Below are positions 15,770 through 24,864 of a DNA stretch of 64,000 nucleotides, piece by piece. The notes beneath the pieces were generated by a model. That model ran no database searches and was not told the origin of the DNA. It worked only from the letters and a program-made list of their open reading frames with translations. Made by a program: the position numbers and the translations under genes. How positions within the stretch are numbered: the first letter of the stretch is position 1; every line of letters begins with the position of its first letter. Source of the DNA: Streptomyces sp. CHD11 (GTDB taxonomy: Bacteria; Actinomycetota; Actinomycetes; Streptomycetales; Streptomycetaceae); NCBI RefSeq assembly GCF_018638295.1, contig NZ_JABTTS010000003.1, positions 378,569-442,568 of the forward strand, written 5' to 3'.

Positions 15770-16135
15770 ACGGCGGCGCGCCTGTCAGGACGGGCCGCGC
15801 GTCCGGTCGGCGGAGCCCGTGTCACACCCCTGATCGCTTCGCCCGTGCGCGCCTGCGCGGCCCGTCACGGCAGGTCCGTGGCGGGGTGGTCGGTGACGAG
15901 GGTGCGGAGTCAACTCCCGCGCAGTGCAGGGCGGTTCGGCGGTCACCACCCCGGGCGGGCAGCCGCCTCGCCGCACCGGAAGGTGAGCTACCGAACCGAC
16001 CGCACGGCCGTGCGCCCCGCAGGTCCCTACTACGTTCTCAGTAGCGGCAACTGCCAGCAGGCGTACGACGACACGGCGGCCCGCGTCCCGAGAGGCTGGG
16101 CGGACAACCAGCACCCCATGGGGAGACCTCCTGCC
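15770..16135 (+). other. 366-bp intergenic region upstream of the MMPL gene
   Basis: No gene is evident. The region must carry the promoter of the MMPL/two-component operon. The clearest element is the inverted repeat at 16027-16044, about 90 bp before the start codon. Confidence 0.45.
16027..16044. promoter_or_regulatory. Inverted repeat, possible operator of the MMPL operon
   Basis: CTACT (16027-16031) and AGTAG (16040-16044) flank an 8-bp centre. The position and form fit a regulator site or a response-regulator box, possibly for the NarL-type regulator encoded downstream. This is inference only. Confidence 0.35.
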
Positions 16136-18355
16136 GTGGCCATATTTCTTCACCGAACGGGCCGTCTGGCCTTTCGGCACCGTTGGTACATCGTTCTGGT
16201 CTGGGCGGCCGTCCTGGCCTTCACCGGACTCAGCGCACTCAGGGCTCCGGAGGCTTCCGACAAGGGGTTCTCCATGCCGGGCATCGAGTCCCAGCAGGCG
16301 TTCGACCTGATGGAGCGGCGTTTCCCCGGAACCGCCGCCGACGGTGCGACCGCCCGCATGGTGTTCGTCGCCCCGCGCGGGGAGCAGATCACCGCTCCCG
16401 GGAACAAGCGGGCCGTAGAGGAGGCCGTGGCTTCCCTGGCCGACGGCCCACGGGTCGTGAGCGCGTCCGACCCGTTCCGGTCGAAGTCGCTGAGCCAGGA
16501 CGGCCGGACGGCGTACGCGACGGTCACCTACGGTGTCGGGGCCAAGGAACTCACCGATGCCGACAGGAGCCGGCTGGAGGGGGCCGTCCACCGCGCCCAG
16601 GATGCGGGGCTGACCGTCGAGGTGGGCGGCAAGGCCCTGGACTCGGGCGGCGGGCCGGGCGGCACGGCCGAACTGATCGGTGTGGCCGTGGCCGCCCTCG
16701 TCCTGCTGGTCACCTTCGGTTCGCTCGCGGCGGCAGGCCTGCCGCTGCTGACCGCCCTGATCGGCGTCGGGGTCAGCCTGGCAGGCATCCTGGCACTGGC
16801 CCACGCGCTGGACCTGTCCGCGACGACGAGCATCCTGGCGATGATGCTGGGTCTCGCGGTCGGCATCGACTACGCCCTGTTCGTCGTCTCCCGCTACCGT
16901 GAGGAGCGCGCCCGGGGCCGTGCGCCGCAGGAGGCCGCCGGGCTGGCGGTCGGCACGGCCGGGTCCGCGGTGGTGTTCGCCGGGCTCACCGTGGTCATCG
17001 CCCTGGCCGGACTGTCGGTCGTCGGGATCCCGATGCTCACCAGGATGGGCCTGGCCGCGGCCGGTGCGGTCACCGTCGCGGTACTGATCGCCCTGACCCT
17101 GGTCCCGGCGTTCCTCGGCTTCTGGCCGGACGCCGTGCTCACGCGGCGGGACCGCGAGGGCGGCCGGACCGGGGAGCGGAGCACCCCGGACAACTGGGGC
17201 ACCCGCTGGGCGCGTTTCGTGCTGCGGCGTCCGCTGCCCGTGCTGCTGGCGGGCGTGGCGGGGCTGGGGGCCCTCGCCCTGCCGGCCATGGACCTGCGGC
17301 TGGGCAACCCCGGGGACGAGGCAAAGCCGGTCTCCACCACCGAGCGCCGCGCCTACGACGCACTGGCCGACGCGTTCGGGCCGGGCTTCAACGGACCCCT
17401 GACCATCGTCGTCGACGCCCGGGGCGCCACCGGCGCGAAGGACGCCGTCGAGTCCGTCACCCAGCGCATCGGTGACACCGAGGGGGTCGTCTCCGTCTCC
17501 CCGGCCCGCTTCAACGAGGCGGGTGACACGGCTGTCTTCCAGGCCGTGCCGTCCACGGCGCCGACCGACGAGAGGACCCGGGACCTGGTCACGTCCATCC
17601 GGGACGACCGGCCCGCGATCGAGTCCCGGACCGGGGCGACGTTCGCCGTCACCGGCACCACCGCGGTCGACATCGACATCGCCGGGAAGGTGCAGTCCGC
17701 TCTGCTCCCCTACCTGATCGTCGTCGTGGGCCTCGCGATCGTCCTGCTGATGCTGGTCTTCCGGTCCCTGCTGGTCCCGTTGAAGGCGGCCCTCGGATAC
17801 CTGCTGTCGGTGCTGGCCTCGCTGGGCGTGGTCGTCCTCGTCTTCCAGCAGGGCCACGGCGCCGAACTGCTGGGAGCGGAGCACACCGGCCCGGTCATGA
17901 GCCTGATGCCGATCTTCCTCGTGGGTATCGTCTTCGGCCTGGCGATGGACTACGAGGTCTTCCTCGTCTCCCGGGTGCGCGAGGCGTACGTCCACGGCGC
18001 ATCGCCTCACGAGGCGGTCGTCAGCGGATTCCGGCACAGCGCCCGGGTCGTCGCCGCGGCCGCGCTGATCATGGTCGCGGTCTTCGCCGGATTCATCAGC
18101 GAGAGCGACTCCATGATCAAGATCATCGGGTTCGGACTCGCCGCGGCCATCCTGTTCGACGCCTTCGTCGTACGGATGGCGATCGTCCCCGCCGTCCTCG
18201 CCCTCCTCGGCCACCGGGCCTGGTGGCTGCCCGGCCGGCTGGACAGACTGCTGCCCCGCGTCGACGTGGAGGGCGAGGCGCTGGACCAGCGGCCCGCCGC
18301 GGCGGATCCGCCATCGGCCGGGTCGCCGGCCGGCCGGGAGGTCTCCCGCACCTGA
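16136..18355 (+). CDS. MMPL-family membrane transporter
   Basis: The 739-residue protein has the RND/MMPL architecture: helix 1 (FRHRWYIVLVWAAVLAF), an outer loop, five helices, a central cytoplasmic region, then a repeat of the same pattern. The paired motifs GIDYALFVVSRYREE in the first half and AMDYEVFLVSRVREAY in the second contain the acidic residues used in proton coupling. MMPL proteins export lipids or other hydrophobic compounds. GTG 16136 (VAIFLHRTGR) is favoured over ATG 16118 because GGGAG lies upstream and the N-terminus matches the family. It is followed by a kinase/regulator pair in the same direction, a common Streptomyces arrangement. The substrate is unknown. Confidence 0.88.
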   Translation: MAIFLHRTGRLAFRHRWYIVLVWAAVLAFTGLSALRAPEASDKGFSMPGIESQQAFDLMERRFPGTAADGATARMVFVAPRGEQITAPGNKRAVEEAVASLADGPRVVSASDPFRSKSLSQDGRTAYATVTYGVGAKELTDADRSRLEGAVHRAQDAGLTVEVGGKALDSGGGPGGTAELIGVAVAALVLLVTFGSLAAAGLPLLTALIGVGVSLAGILALAHALDLSATTSILAMMLGLAVGIDYALFVVSRYREERARGRAPQEAAGLAVGTAGSAVVFAGLTVVIALAGLSVVGIPMLTRMGLAAAGAVTVAVLIALTLVPAFLGFWPDAVLTRRDREGGRTGERSTPDNWGTRWARFVLRRPLPVLLAGVAGLGALALPAMDLRLGNPGDEAKPVSTTERRAYDALADAFGPGFNGPLTIVVDARGATGAKDAVESVTQRIGDTEGVVSVSPARFNEAGDTAVFQAVPSTAPTDERTRDLVTSIRDDRPAIESRTGATFAVTGTTAVDIDIAGKVQSALLPYLIVVVGLAIVLLMLVFRSLLVPLKAALGYLLSVLASLGVVVLVFQQGHGAELLGAEHTGPVMSLMPIFLVGIVFGLAMDYEVFLVSRVREAYVHGASPHEAVVSGFRHSARVVAAAALIMVAVFAGFISESDSMIKIIGFGLAAAILFDAFVVRMAIVPAVLALLGHRAWWLPGRLDRLLPRVDVEGEALDQRPAAADPPSAGSPAGREVSRT

Positions 18356-18466
18356 CATCGCTTCCCCGCGGCCGGGGCCACTCGTGTTGGACTACACGGG
18401 TGGCCCCGGCGACCGTCCGTGAGGGCGGACGGCGGCACATGTTCCGAAGCACCGACGGAGAACCGT

Positions 18467-19732
18467 ATGAGAACCAGCCCTGAGCGCTGTACCGACCGTT
18501 TCGAGCGGTACGCCGACCGCCATCCGCGCGTCGTCGACACGGTCCTGGTGCTGGTACTCATGGCCTGCGCGATCGTGGGCAGCGGTCTCACCAGGCCCGG
18601 CGCCGCTCCGCCTCAGCGGGACACCCCCGTGCTGATCGTCATGGGCGTCTCGTGCCTCGTCCTGTTCGCACACCGGAGCCGCCCGCGGACGGTCGCCGTC
18701 GTGAACGCGGTGTGCATCGTGGTCGTCACCGCGCTGGGGTACGTGCTGACCCCTCTGCTGCTGGCCCCCGTCATGGCGGCGATGTACTGGCTGACCACGC
18801 ACACCGGCCTCAGGACCGCACGCCTGCACAGCGCCACCACCGCGGCGGCGCTGATGGCCGCGTCAGCGCTCTTCGACCCCACCTACGCCTCGTCGCCCGT
18901 GCCCCGGTCCATCGGCTACTGCTTCTGGCTGCTGCTGCCGCTCGCCGCCGGGAGCATGACCAGGCTGCGCCGCGCCTATGTGGCGTCTGTGCAGGCCCGC
19001 GCCGAGCACGCCGAGCGGACCAGGGAGGAGGAGGCACGGCTGCGCGTCACCGAAGAACGCATGCGCATCGCCCGCGAACTGCACGACGTCGTGGCTCATC
19101 ACCTGGCCCTGGCCAACGCCCAGGCGGGCACGGCCGCCCACTTCGCGCTCACCGATCCGCCCCGGACGAAGAAGATCCTCACCAGCCTGACCGACACCAC
19201 GTCCTCCGCACTGCGCGAGCTCAAAGCCACGCTGGGGCTGCTGCGCCACGACGGCGGCCCGGACTCCGCGCCGCTGGGCCCCTCTCCGGGACTCGCTCTC
19301 CTGCCCGAGCTGGTCGCGACGTGTGCGTCCGTGGGGCTGACCGTCACGGTCGCCACGACGGGCGAGCCCCGCCCGCTCACCTCCGGGGTGGACCTGACCG
19401 CGTTCCGGATCGTGCAGGAGGCGCTCACCAACACCACCAAGCACGCCGCCGCGGACGCGGCGCACGTGCGTCTCGACTACGAGGAGTCCCGACTGCTGAT
19501 CACGGTCACCGACGACAAGCCGTCCGGCGCGAGCGACGCGGCCGCGGCCGGGCCGGGCCGGGGATTCGGCATCATGGGCATGCGCGAGCGAGCCCACAGC
19601 GTCGGCGGCACTCTCCGCGCGGGCCCCCGCCCGGGCGGGGGCTTCGAAGTCACGGCCGGCCTGCCGTTCCCGCCCGCCACCCCCGACGCGGCGCCGGACA
19701 CCACAGAGCATCCGACAGGAGAACCAGCATGA
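18467..19732 (+). CDS. Two-component sensor histidine kinase (HisKA_3 type)
   Basis: The 421-residue kinase has an N-terminal membrane part with about four to five helices, then a dimerisation/phosphoacceptor domain with ARELHDVVAHHLA; H206 is the predicted phosphorylated histidine. An HATPase_c domain closes the protein (EALTNTTKHAAADA; GRGFGIMGMRERAHSVGG). This is the NarX/DesK-type kinase class that pairs with NarL regulators. ATG 18467 follows GGAG at good spacing. The stop overlaps the regulator start by four bases (ATGA), so translation is coupled. The short outer loops suggest a membrane-embedded or intramembrane stimulus. Confidence 0.9.
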   Translation: MRTSPERCTDRFERYADRHPRVVDTVLVLVLMACAIVGSGLTRPGAAPPQRDTPVLIVMGVSCLVLFAHRSRPRTVAVVNAVCIVVVTALGYVLTPLLLAPVMAAMYWLTTHTGLRTARLHSATTAAALMAASALFDPTYASSPVPRSIGYCFWLLLPLAAGSMTRLRRAYVASVQARAEHAERTREEEARLRVTEERMRIARELHDVVAHHLALANAQAGTAAHFALTDPPRTKKILTSLTDTTSSALRELKATLGLLRHDGGPDSAPLGPSPGLALLPELVATCASVGLTVTVATTGEPRPLTSGVDLTAFRIVQEALTNTTKHAAADAAHVRLDYEESRLLITVTDDKPSGASDAAAAGPGRGFGIMGMRERAHSVGGTLRAGPRPGGGFEVTAGLPFPPATPDAAPDTTEHPTGEPA

Positions 19733-20409
19733 CCATCACGGTGCTGCTCGCCGACGACCAGACCCTGCTACGGGCGACGTTCCGGATGCTGATCGACTCC
19801 TGCGCGGACATGACCGTGGTCGGTGAGGCCTCCGACGGCGCGGAGGCGGTGGACCTGGCCCGCGCCCACCGCCCCGACATCGTCCTCATGGACATCCGTA
19901 TGCCGGGCACGGACGGTCTCGCCGCCACGTCCGCCATCTGCGCCGACCCTGACCTGTCCGCCACCCGCGTCCTCATCCTGACCACCTTCGAGACGGAGGA
20001 GTACGTCGCCCGTGCCCTGCACGCCGGTGCCAGCGGCTTCCTCGGCAAGGACGTCACCACCGACACGCTGCTGGCCGGTCTGCGGACGGTGGCCTCCGGC
20101 GAGGCACTCCTGTCCCCCGCCGCCACCCGTACCCTCATCGCGAACTTCCTGATGACACCGTCCCTCGGCACACAGCTCGTGTCCGCACAGCGGCTGTCGG
20201 AACTCACCGCCCGAGAACGCGAGACGATGGCCATGGCCGCCGCGGGCAGGTCCAACACCCAGATCGCCGAGGCACTCACCCTCAGTCCGCTGACGGTACG
20301 CACTCATATCTACCGCGCGATGGCGAAACTGGGCGCCCGCGACCGCGCCCAACTGGTGGTCATCGCCTACCAGACCGGCCTGGTGCAGGTGACCCCGACC
20401 ACGCCCTGA
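19729..20409 (+). CDS. NarL/FixJ-family response regulator
   Basis: The 226-residue protein has a receiver domain with the acidic pocket LLADDQ and the phospho-acceptor D55 in DIVLMDIRMPGTDG; LTTFETEEYV and GFLGKDV complete the switch residues. A LuxR-type HTH lies at the C-terminus (LTARERETMAMAAAGRSNTQIAEAL in two pieces, LSPLTVRTHIY). It should be phosphorylated by the coupled kinase and probably controls the MMPL gene upstream. The inverted repeat at 16027-16044 is one candidate target. Confidence 0.92.
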   Translation: MTITVLLADDQTLLRATFRMLIDSCADMTVVGEASDGAEAVDLARAHRPDIVLMDIRMPGTDGLAATSAICADPDLSATRVLILTTFETEEYVARALHAGASGFLGKDVTTDTLLAGLRTVASGEALLSPAATRTLIANFLMTPSLGTQLVSAQRLSELTARERETMAMAAAGRSNTQIAEALTLSPLTVRTHIYRAMAKLGARDRAQLVVIAYQTGLVQVTPTTP

Positions 20410-20448
20410 CCCGCGCAGGCGCACCGGTGGAAGCCGACGGAACGCGCG

Positions 20449-20973
20449 TCAGTCCCGTCGCAGCAGGTCCAGTGCCTTCCCCCAGCCGAACTCCGGTCGC
20501 GTGCCGTCCGGTTCCGGATCGCCCTCGTACGGGTCACCGAAGCGCACACCCATCCCGCGCAGCCGGGTGAGGCTGTCCCGGTAGGCGGGGTGGGCGGCCA
20601 GCGCGCCGGCGACGCACGGCAGGACGGCGATCGGCACTCCCAGACCGGCGGCCTCGCACAGGGTGCCGAGGGCGAGGGTGTCCGCGACACCCGCCGCCCA
20701 TTTGTTGATGGTGTTGAAGGTGGCCGGCGCGACCACCACGGCGTCGGGGGCGGGAAAGGGGCGCGGCTCGCCCGGGGTGCGCCAAGCCGATCTGATCGGG
20801 CGGCCGGTCTGCGCCGCGACGGCGGCGGCGTCGAAGAAGCCGTCCCTGGCGACCGGGGTCGCGATGACACCGACCTCCCAGTTCCGTTCCTGTGCGCGGT
20901 CGATCAGCCGGCTGACGTCCGCGGCGACACCGGCGGCGCAGACCACGACGTAGAGGAAGGGCTTGTCGGTCAC
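20449..20973 (-). CDS. Flavoprotein-family protein (phosphopantothenoylcysteine-decarboxylase-like)
   Basis: The 174-residue protein belongs to the homo-oligomeric flavin-containing Cys decarboxylase (HFCD) fold. The Rossmann start is KPFLYVVVCAAGVAADV, and APATFNTINKWAAGVADTLA is the FMN-contacting PxxxNT...K signature of the family. Members decarboxylate peptidyl-cysteine or phosphopantothenoylcysteine, or prenylate flavin. This short form lacks the CoaC synthetase half, so CoA synthesis is unlikely. GTG 20973 is chosen because the longer frame has no resemblance. It is divergent from the deazaflavin-dependent reductase. Confidence 0.82.
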   Translation of the reverse strand: MTDKPFLYVVVCAAGVAADVSRLIDRAQERNWEVGVIATPVARDGFFDAAAVAAQTGRPIRSAWRTPGEPRPFPAPDAVVVAPATFNTINKWAAGVADTLALGTLCEAAGLGVPIAVLPCVAGALAAHPAYRDSLTRLRGMGVRFGDPYEGDPEPDGTRPEFGWGKALDLLRRD

Positions 20974-21181
20974 CCGTACACCGTAGTCACCGGCGGAAAC
21001 CCCGATCGCCCCTCCCGCGGCGCGGGCGCCGGGATCCCGCCATGAACACCCGCGCACTTGCGATGCCGCTGTCCTCCCCCGCGTCCGCCGCGCTCATGAC
21101 GACGGGACGAACTCCGTGTGCGAGGGTGTTGCGGCAGTGATCGACTCTGCGGCAGTACGCGAGAACGACGGGAAGGATGCC

Positions 21182-21631
21182 ATGCCTCTGCAAGGCGAGT
21201 ACGAACCCAGTCCGACGCGGTGGGTGCGCGAGCAGGTGGAGCTGTACGAGAGTTCCGGGGGCACGGAGGGGACGACCCTGCAGGACACGGGGATGCCCGT
21301 CGTGGTGCTGACCAGCCGGGGTGCCAGGAGCGGCAAACTGCGCAAGTCCCCGGTGATGCGGGTGGAACACGAGGGCCGCTACGCGGCGGTGGCCTCGCTG
21401 GGCGGAGCTCCCCGGCACCCGGTCTGGTACCACAACCTCAAGGCCGACCCGCACGTCGAACTGCAGGACGGGCCGTCCAGGTGGGACATGACGGCCCGTG
21501 AGGTCACCGGCGAGGAGAAGGCGGAATGGTGGAAGCGCGCCGTCGCGGCCTTCCCCATGTACGCCGAGTACCAGGAGAAGACGGACCGTGAGATTCCCGT
21601 CTTCGTGCTGGAACGCGACGACCGGGACTGA
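21182..21631 (+). CDS. Deazaflavin (F420)-dependent nitroreductase-family protein (DDN type)
   Basis: The 149-residue protein matches the Ddn family of split beta-barrel F420H2-dependent reductases. Typical segments are [20 protein letters not shown] (phosphate contacts of the cofactor), [17 protein letters not shown] and [10 protein letters not shown], then [16 protein letters not shown] and the closing FVLER. F420 use is inferred from the family. ATG 21182 follows GGAAGG at five bases; the upstream GTG lacks an SD. A strong hairpin at 21725-21755 probably ends the transcript. Confidence 0.88.
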   Translation: MPLQGEYEPSPTRWVREQVELYESSGGTEGTTLQDTGMPVVVLTSRGARSGKLRKSPVMRVEHEGRYAAVASLGGAPRHPVWYHNLKADPHVELQDGPSRWDMTAREVTGEEKAEWWKRAVAAFPMYAEYQEKTDREIPVFVLERDDRD

Positions 21632-21720
21632 CGGAGGGTCCGGTGGCCGGCGGACCGGGCGTCGGAGGTGAATCCTTCGCCTCGGTGCGCATGAAGCCAC
21701 CGGCGCCGGGCACCCGTGGG

Positions 21721-22686
21721 TCAGGCCCCGCCGCGTTCCCCCGTCGCGGCGGGGCTTTCCCATGCCTCGCACGCCTCCGGGGAGCCCCGCTCGGTGACGT
21801 CGAGGAAGATCTGGTCCGCCTCGGGGACCGTACGGGCGATGGACCGCTTGATGCGTACGGCGACCAGCTCCACCCGCTCGCTGTCCAGTCCGGGCATCAG
21901 ATCGACGCGGGCGGCCACCAGTACCGTGTCCAGGCCGGTCTTCATGGTGAGGAGCGCCTCGACACTGTCGATCTCGGGCTGTGCCCGCAGCAGCTCCCGG
22001 ATGCGCGCGCTCGCCTCCGGATCGGCGGCCTCGCCGATCAGCTGGTCACGAGCCTCGCGTCCGAGCCGGAAGGCGACATAGACCAGCAGCGCCCCGATGG
22101 CGAGCGAGGCGGACGCCTCCCACACCACCTGCCCGGTGATCATGTGCAGCGCCATGCCCGCGATGGCGAGGGTGACTCCCACCACCGCGGTGCCGTCCTC
22201 GGCGACCACCGTGCGCAGTGCCGGATCCCGCAGTCCGCTGCCCATGCCTCCCTGCCGGCGCACCTGGTACAGGGCGCGCAGCAGGGAACCGCCCTCGGCG
22301 AGCAGGGCGATACCGAGCACGACCAGTCCGGCGACATAGCCGTTCAGGTCCTCCCCGCCGCCGTTCCTGAAGGCCTCGACACCCTGGTAGAAGGAGAAGC
22401 AGCCTCCCATCACGAAAATGCCGACGGCCGCGAGCAGGGACCAGAAGAAGCGCTCCTTGCCGTAGCCGAACGGGTGACGGCGGTCGGCCGGGCGCCTGCT
22501 GCGGCGCAGCGCGGCCAGCAGGAACACCTCGTTCAGGCTGTCGGCGACCGAGTGCGCCGCTTCCGACAGCAAGGCGGGGGAGGCCGCGGCCAGTCCGCCG
22601 ACGGCCTTGGCGACGGCGATCACCAGATTGGCGGCGAGCGCCACCAGCACGGTGATCCGGGTTCTGCGATCCGATCGAGTAGTCAC
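21721..22686 (-). CDS. Cation diffusion facilitator (CDF) metal exporter
   Basis: The 321-residue protein has the CDF layout of six membrane helices and a cytoplasmic C-terminal domain. Helix 2 carries the metal-site pattern LLSEAAHSVADSLNEVF (H and D residues), followed by the loop RRPADRRHPFGYGKERFFW that is typical of the group. A second AEDGTAVVGV segment lies in helix 5. The C-terminal part, DSERVELVAVRIKRSIARTVPEADQIFLDV, has the ferredoxin-like domain. CDF proteins export Zn, Fe, Mn or Co in exchange for protons; the metal is not predictable here. GTG 22686 is used. Its last codons overlap the terminator of the convergent reductase. Confidence 0.88.
   Translation of the reverse strand: MTTRSDRRTRITVLVALAANLVIAVAKAVGGLAAASPALLSEAAHSVADSLNEVFLLAALRRSRRPADRRHPFGYGKERFFWSLLAAVGIFVMGGCFSFYQGVEAFRNGGGEDLNGYVAGLVVLGIALLAEGGSLLRALYQVRRQGGMGSGLRDPALRTVVAEDGTAVVGVTLAIAGMALHMITGQVVWEASASLAIGALLVYVAFRLGREARDQLIGEAADPEASARIRELLRAQPEIDSVEALLTMKTGLDTVLVAARVDLMPGLDSERVELVAVRIKRSIARTVPEADQIFLDVTERGSPEACEAWESPAATGERGGA
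21725..21755. terminator. Strong hairpin at convergent gene ends
   Basis: GCCCCGCCGCG (21725-21735) pairs perfectly with CGCGGCGGGGC (21745-21755), an 11-bp stem with a 9-nt loop followed by CTTTCC on the plus strand. It should end the F420-reductase transcript and overlaps the final codons of the convergent CDF gene. Confidence 0.7.
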
Positions 22687-22786
22687 CTTCGGCCGATTGC
22701 CCCGGTCGGCCCAGCACACACCGTGCCGTCGGCGGAAAACGGGGAACGCGGTGAAGGGACATCCGAACGGCGACGAGGAGAGCATC

Positions 22787-23812
22787 ATGGGCCCCGACGA
22801 CGGGGGCGGCGGCAACAGTGCGTACGGCAGGAAGAAGTTCAAGAGGTCCAGGGCCCACTTCGCGGACCGGATCACCGCGGACGGCCGGGACGGCCCGCCC
22901 GTGGAGGCGGGGCGCTACCGGCTGATCGTGAGCCGGGCCTGTCCGTGGGCGAGCCGGGCCCTGGTGTCCCGGCGCCTGCTCGGTCTCGAGGACGCGCTGT
23001 CCCTGGCCGTCACGGACCCGGTGCAGGACGACCGGAGCTGGCGCTTCACCCTGGATCCGGACGGCCGCGACCCGGTGCTGGGCATCCGCTGTCTGAGCGA
23101 GGCCTACGACCGTCGGGAGACGGGCTATCCGGGCGGGGTGAGTGTGCCGGCGATCGTGGACGTGCCCAGCGGGAAGCTGGTCACCAACGACTACCAGCAG
23201 ATCACCCTGGACCTCGCCACCGAGTGGACGGCCCTGCACCGCGACGGGGCGCCGGATCTGTATCCGCCGGCGCGGCGCGAGGAGATCGACGCGGTCATGG
23301 ACGACGTCTTCCAGGACGTCAACAACGGCGTGTACCGGGCGGGCTTCGCCACGGACCAGGAGGAGTACGAGGCCGCGTGCACGGCCCTGTTCCGGCGCCT
23401 GGAACTGCTGGCGGAGCGATTGGAGGGGCAGCGGTACCTGGTCGGTGACACCATCACCGAGGCGGACATCCGGCTGTTCACCACGCTGGTGCGGTTCGAC
23501 GCGGTGTATCACGGCCACTTCAAGTGCAACCGGTGGAAGCTGGCCGAGAACCGGGTGCTGTGGGGTTACGTCCGTGACCTGTACCAGACGCCCGGTTTCG
23601 GCGACACCGTGGACTTCGACCACATCAAACAGCACTACTACCGGGTGCACACCGGTATCAATCCGTCCGGCATCGTGCCCCTCGGCCCCGATCTGTCCGG
23701 GTGGACCACGCCCCATCACCGTGAGGAGCTGGGCGGCCGGCCCTTCGGGGACGGCACGCCGCCGGGGCCGGTCCGGGCCGGCGAGGAGGTCCCGGCGCAC
23801 AGCCGTCCCTGA
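22787..23812 (+). CDS. Glutathionyl-hydroquinone reductase-like protein (Xi-class GST fold)
   Basis: The 341-residue protein has the Xi-class GST fold. The catalytic cysteine is C52 in SRACPWASRA. The family hallmarks VPAIVDVPSG and NDYQQITLDLATEW precede the C-terminal helical domain (TITEADIRLFTTLVRFDAVY, FKCNRWKLAE, HYYRVHTGINPSGIVPLGP). Enzymes of this type reduce glutathionyl-hydroquinones. In actinomycetes, which make mycothiol, the equivalent reaction would use mycothiol; that is inference. ATG 22787 follows GAGGAG by six bases. The first 40 residues form a basic, variable leader. Confidence 0.9.
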   Translation: MGPDDGGGGNSAYGRKKFKRSRAHFADRITADGRDGPPVEAGRYRLIVSRACPWASRALVSRRLLGLEDALSLAVTDPVQDDRSWRFTLDPDGRDPVLGIRCLSEAYDRRETGYPGGVSVPAIVDVPSGKLVTNDYQQITLDLATEWTALHRDGAPDLYPPARREEIDAVMDDVFQDVNNGVYRAGFATDQEEYEAACTALFRRLELLAERLEGQRYLVGDTITEADIRLFTTLVRFDAVYHGHFKCNRWKLAENRVLWGYVRDLYQTPGFGDTVDFDHIKQHYYRVHTGINPSGIVPLGPDLSGWTTPHHREELGGRPFGDGTPPGPVRAGEEVPAHSRP

Positions 23813-23905
23813 CCCGCACCCGGCCTGACGGCCCCGGAGCCCCGTAACACCACGACCCGACGAACCCTTCACCGACCAGAACCGACACCGACCTGGGAGA
23901 TCCAC

Positions 23906-24217
23906 GTGGCGAAGAAGAGCAAGAAGGCCAAGCAGAAGATGCCCCTCGCGTACAAGCCCATCGGGTTCGCGCTGGGCTGGACCAGCGGCACCCTGGCGGG
24001 GATGGCCTTCCAGAAGACCTGGAAGGTGATCCGGCACGAGGACAACGCGCCGGACGCGCTGGACCGGGACCGCCGCTGGGGGGAGATCCTGCTGGCCGCG
24101 GCCATCCAGGGCGCCATCTTCGCGGTGGTGCGCAGTGCCGTGGACCGTGCGGGCGCCAAGGCGATCGAACGCTCCACGGGCACCTGGCCGGTCCCGGACA
24201 AGGGCGGCCGCGACTGA
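23906..24217 (+). CDS. DUF4235 small membrane-associated protein
   Basis: A 103-residue protein with a lysine-rich start (MAKKSKKAKQKMPLAYKP) and two hydrophobic segments (GFALGWTSGTLAGMAF; ILLAAAIQGAIFAVV), as in DUF4235. The middle contains a DxDRxW pattern (ALDRDRRWGE) seen in the family. Function is not established. GTG 23906 gives the family length. It follows the GST-like gene by about 90 bp and is convergent with the VOC gene, with only nine bases between the stops. Confidence 0.85.
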   Translation: MAKKSKKAKQKMPLAYKPIGFALGWTSGTLAGMAFQKTWKVIRHEDNAPDALDRDRRWGEILLAAAIQGAIFAVVRSAVDRAGAKAIERSTGTWPVPDKGGRD

Positions 24218-24226
24218 CCGGGCCGG

Positions 24227-24619
24227 TCAGCCCTGCTTCGGCGCCGTCGGGAGGCCCCGGCGGACGGTGAAGGAATGGCCCGCCGGGTCGGCGTAGCCGC
24301 GCACGTCATTGGGCCTCGCGGGGTCGCCCGTCTCCGTCGGGCGGCCCCCGAGGCTCACGATCAGGCGTTCCACCGCGTCCAGATCCTCCACCACGAACTC
24401 CACGTGTGCCTGGAGGGAGTTCTCCGGGCGGGGCCAGCTGGGCGCGGTCACGTTGACATCGCGGCGCAGCGCCAGACGGAAGCCGTCGGCGGCCCGGATC
24501 TCCACTCGGTTGGCGTTGGACCCGACCTCGTCGGCCTCCAGCAACTCCTTGTAGAACGCGGCGAGTTTCTCGGGCTCGGCGCAGTCGAGCACCACCACAC
24601 CCGTCGTCACCAGTGCCAT
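24227..24619 (-). CDS. VOC-family (glyoxalase/bleomycin-resistance-like) protein
   Basis: The 130-residue protein has a VOC-type start (VTTGVVVLDCAEPEKLAAFY) and end (RGYADPAGHSFTVRRG), with paired beta-alpha-beta-beta-beta units. The family includes glyoxalases, dioxygenases and drug-binding proteins; single-domain members usually act as dimers with metal ligands H/E. Here the first usual ligand position is not a histidine, so metal binding is uncertain. ATG 24619 has AGGAG directly upstream. It is divergent from the STAS gene; a 10-bp palindrome GACATATGTC (24746-24755) lies between them. Confidence 0.82.
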   Translation of the reverse strand: MALVTTGVVVLDCAEPEKLAAFYKELLEADEVGSNANRVEIRAADGFRLALRRDVNVTAPSWPRPENSLQAHVEFVVEDLDAVERLIVSLGGRPTETGDPARPNDVRGYADPAGHSFTVRRGLPTAPKQG

Positions 24620-24864
24620 GTCTCCTCCGGGGTCCCTGCACGGGGCGCTGCTGCCCCGTGCCGTACGTGACACCTGTCCCGGCTCGCCGGTTTCAGTCGG
24701 CCCCCGGCACGGAGGAGACACGAAGAAACTTGGTCGCAATTCGAAGACATATGTCAATCGAACATGCTCAGATTCGCTCGACCGAAGGTAACTTGCAGGG
24801 ACGGGACCGGTGTTGGACCGATCCACTTCCCCGTTGCACGGAGCAGTATGGAGGCGATGGCGTC

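Noticed and set aside
15785..18358. An 857-codon leftward frame opposite the MMPL gene
   Set aside because: Low-complexity Asp/Gln/Gly/Arg content is typical of antisense of a membrane protein gene; the MMPL motifs are on the other strand.
24746..24755. GACATATGTC palindrome between the VOC and STAS genes as an operator
   Set aside because: Ten bases with an NdeI-like core are too short to assign; it is only mentioned in the VOC entry.
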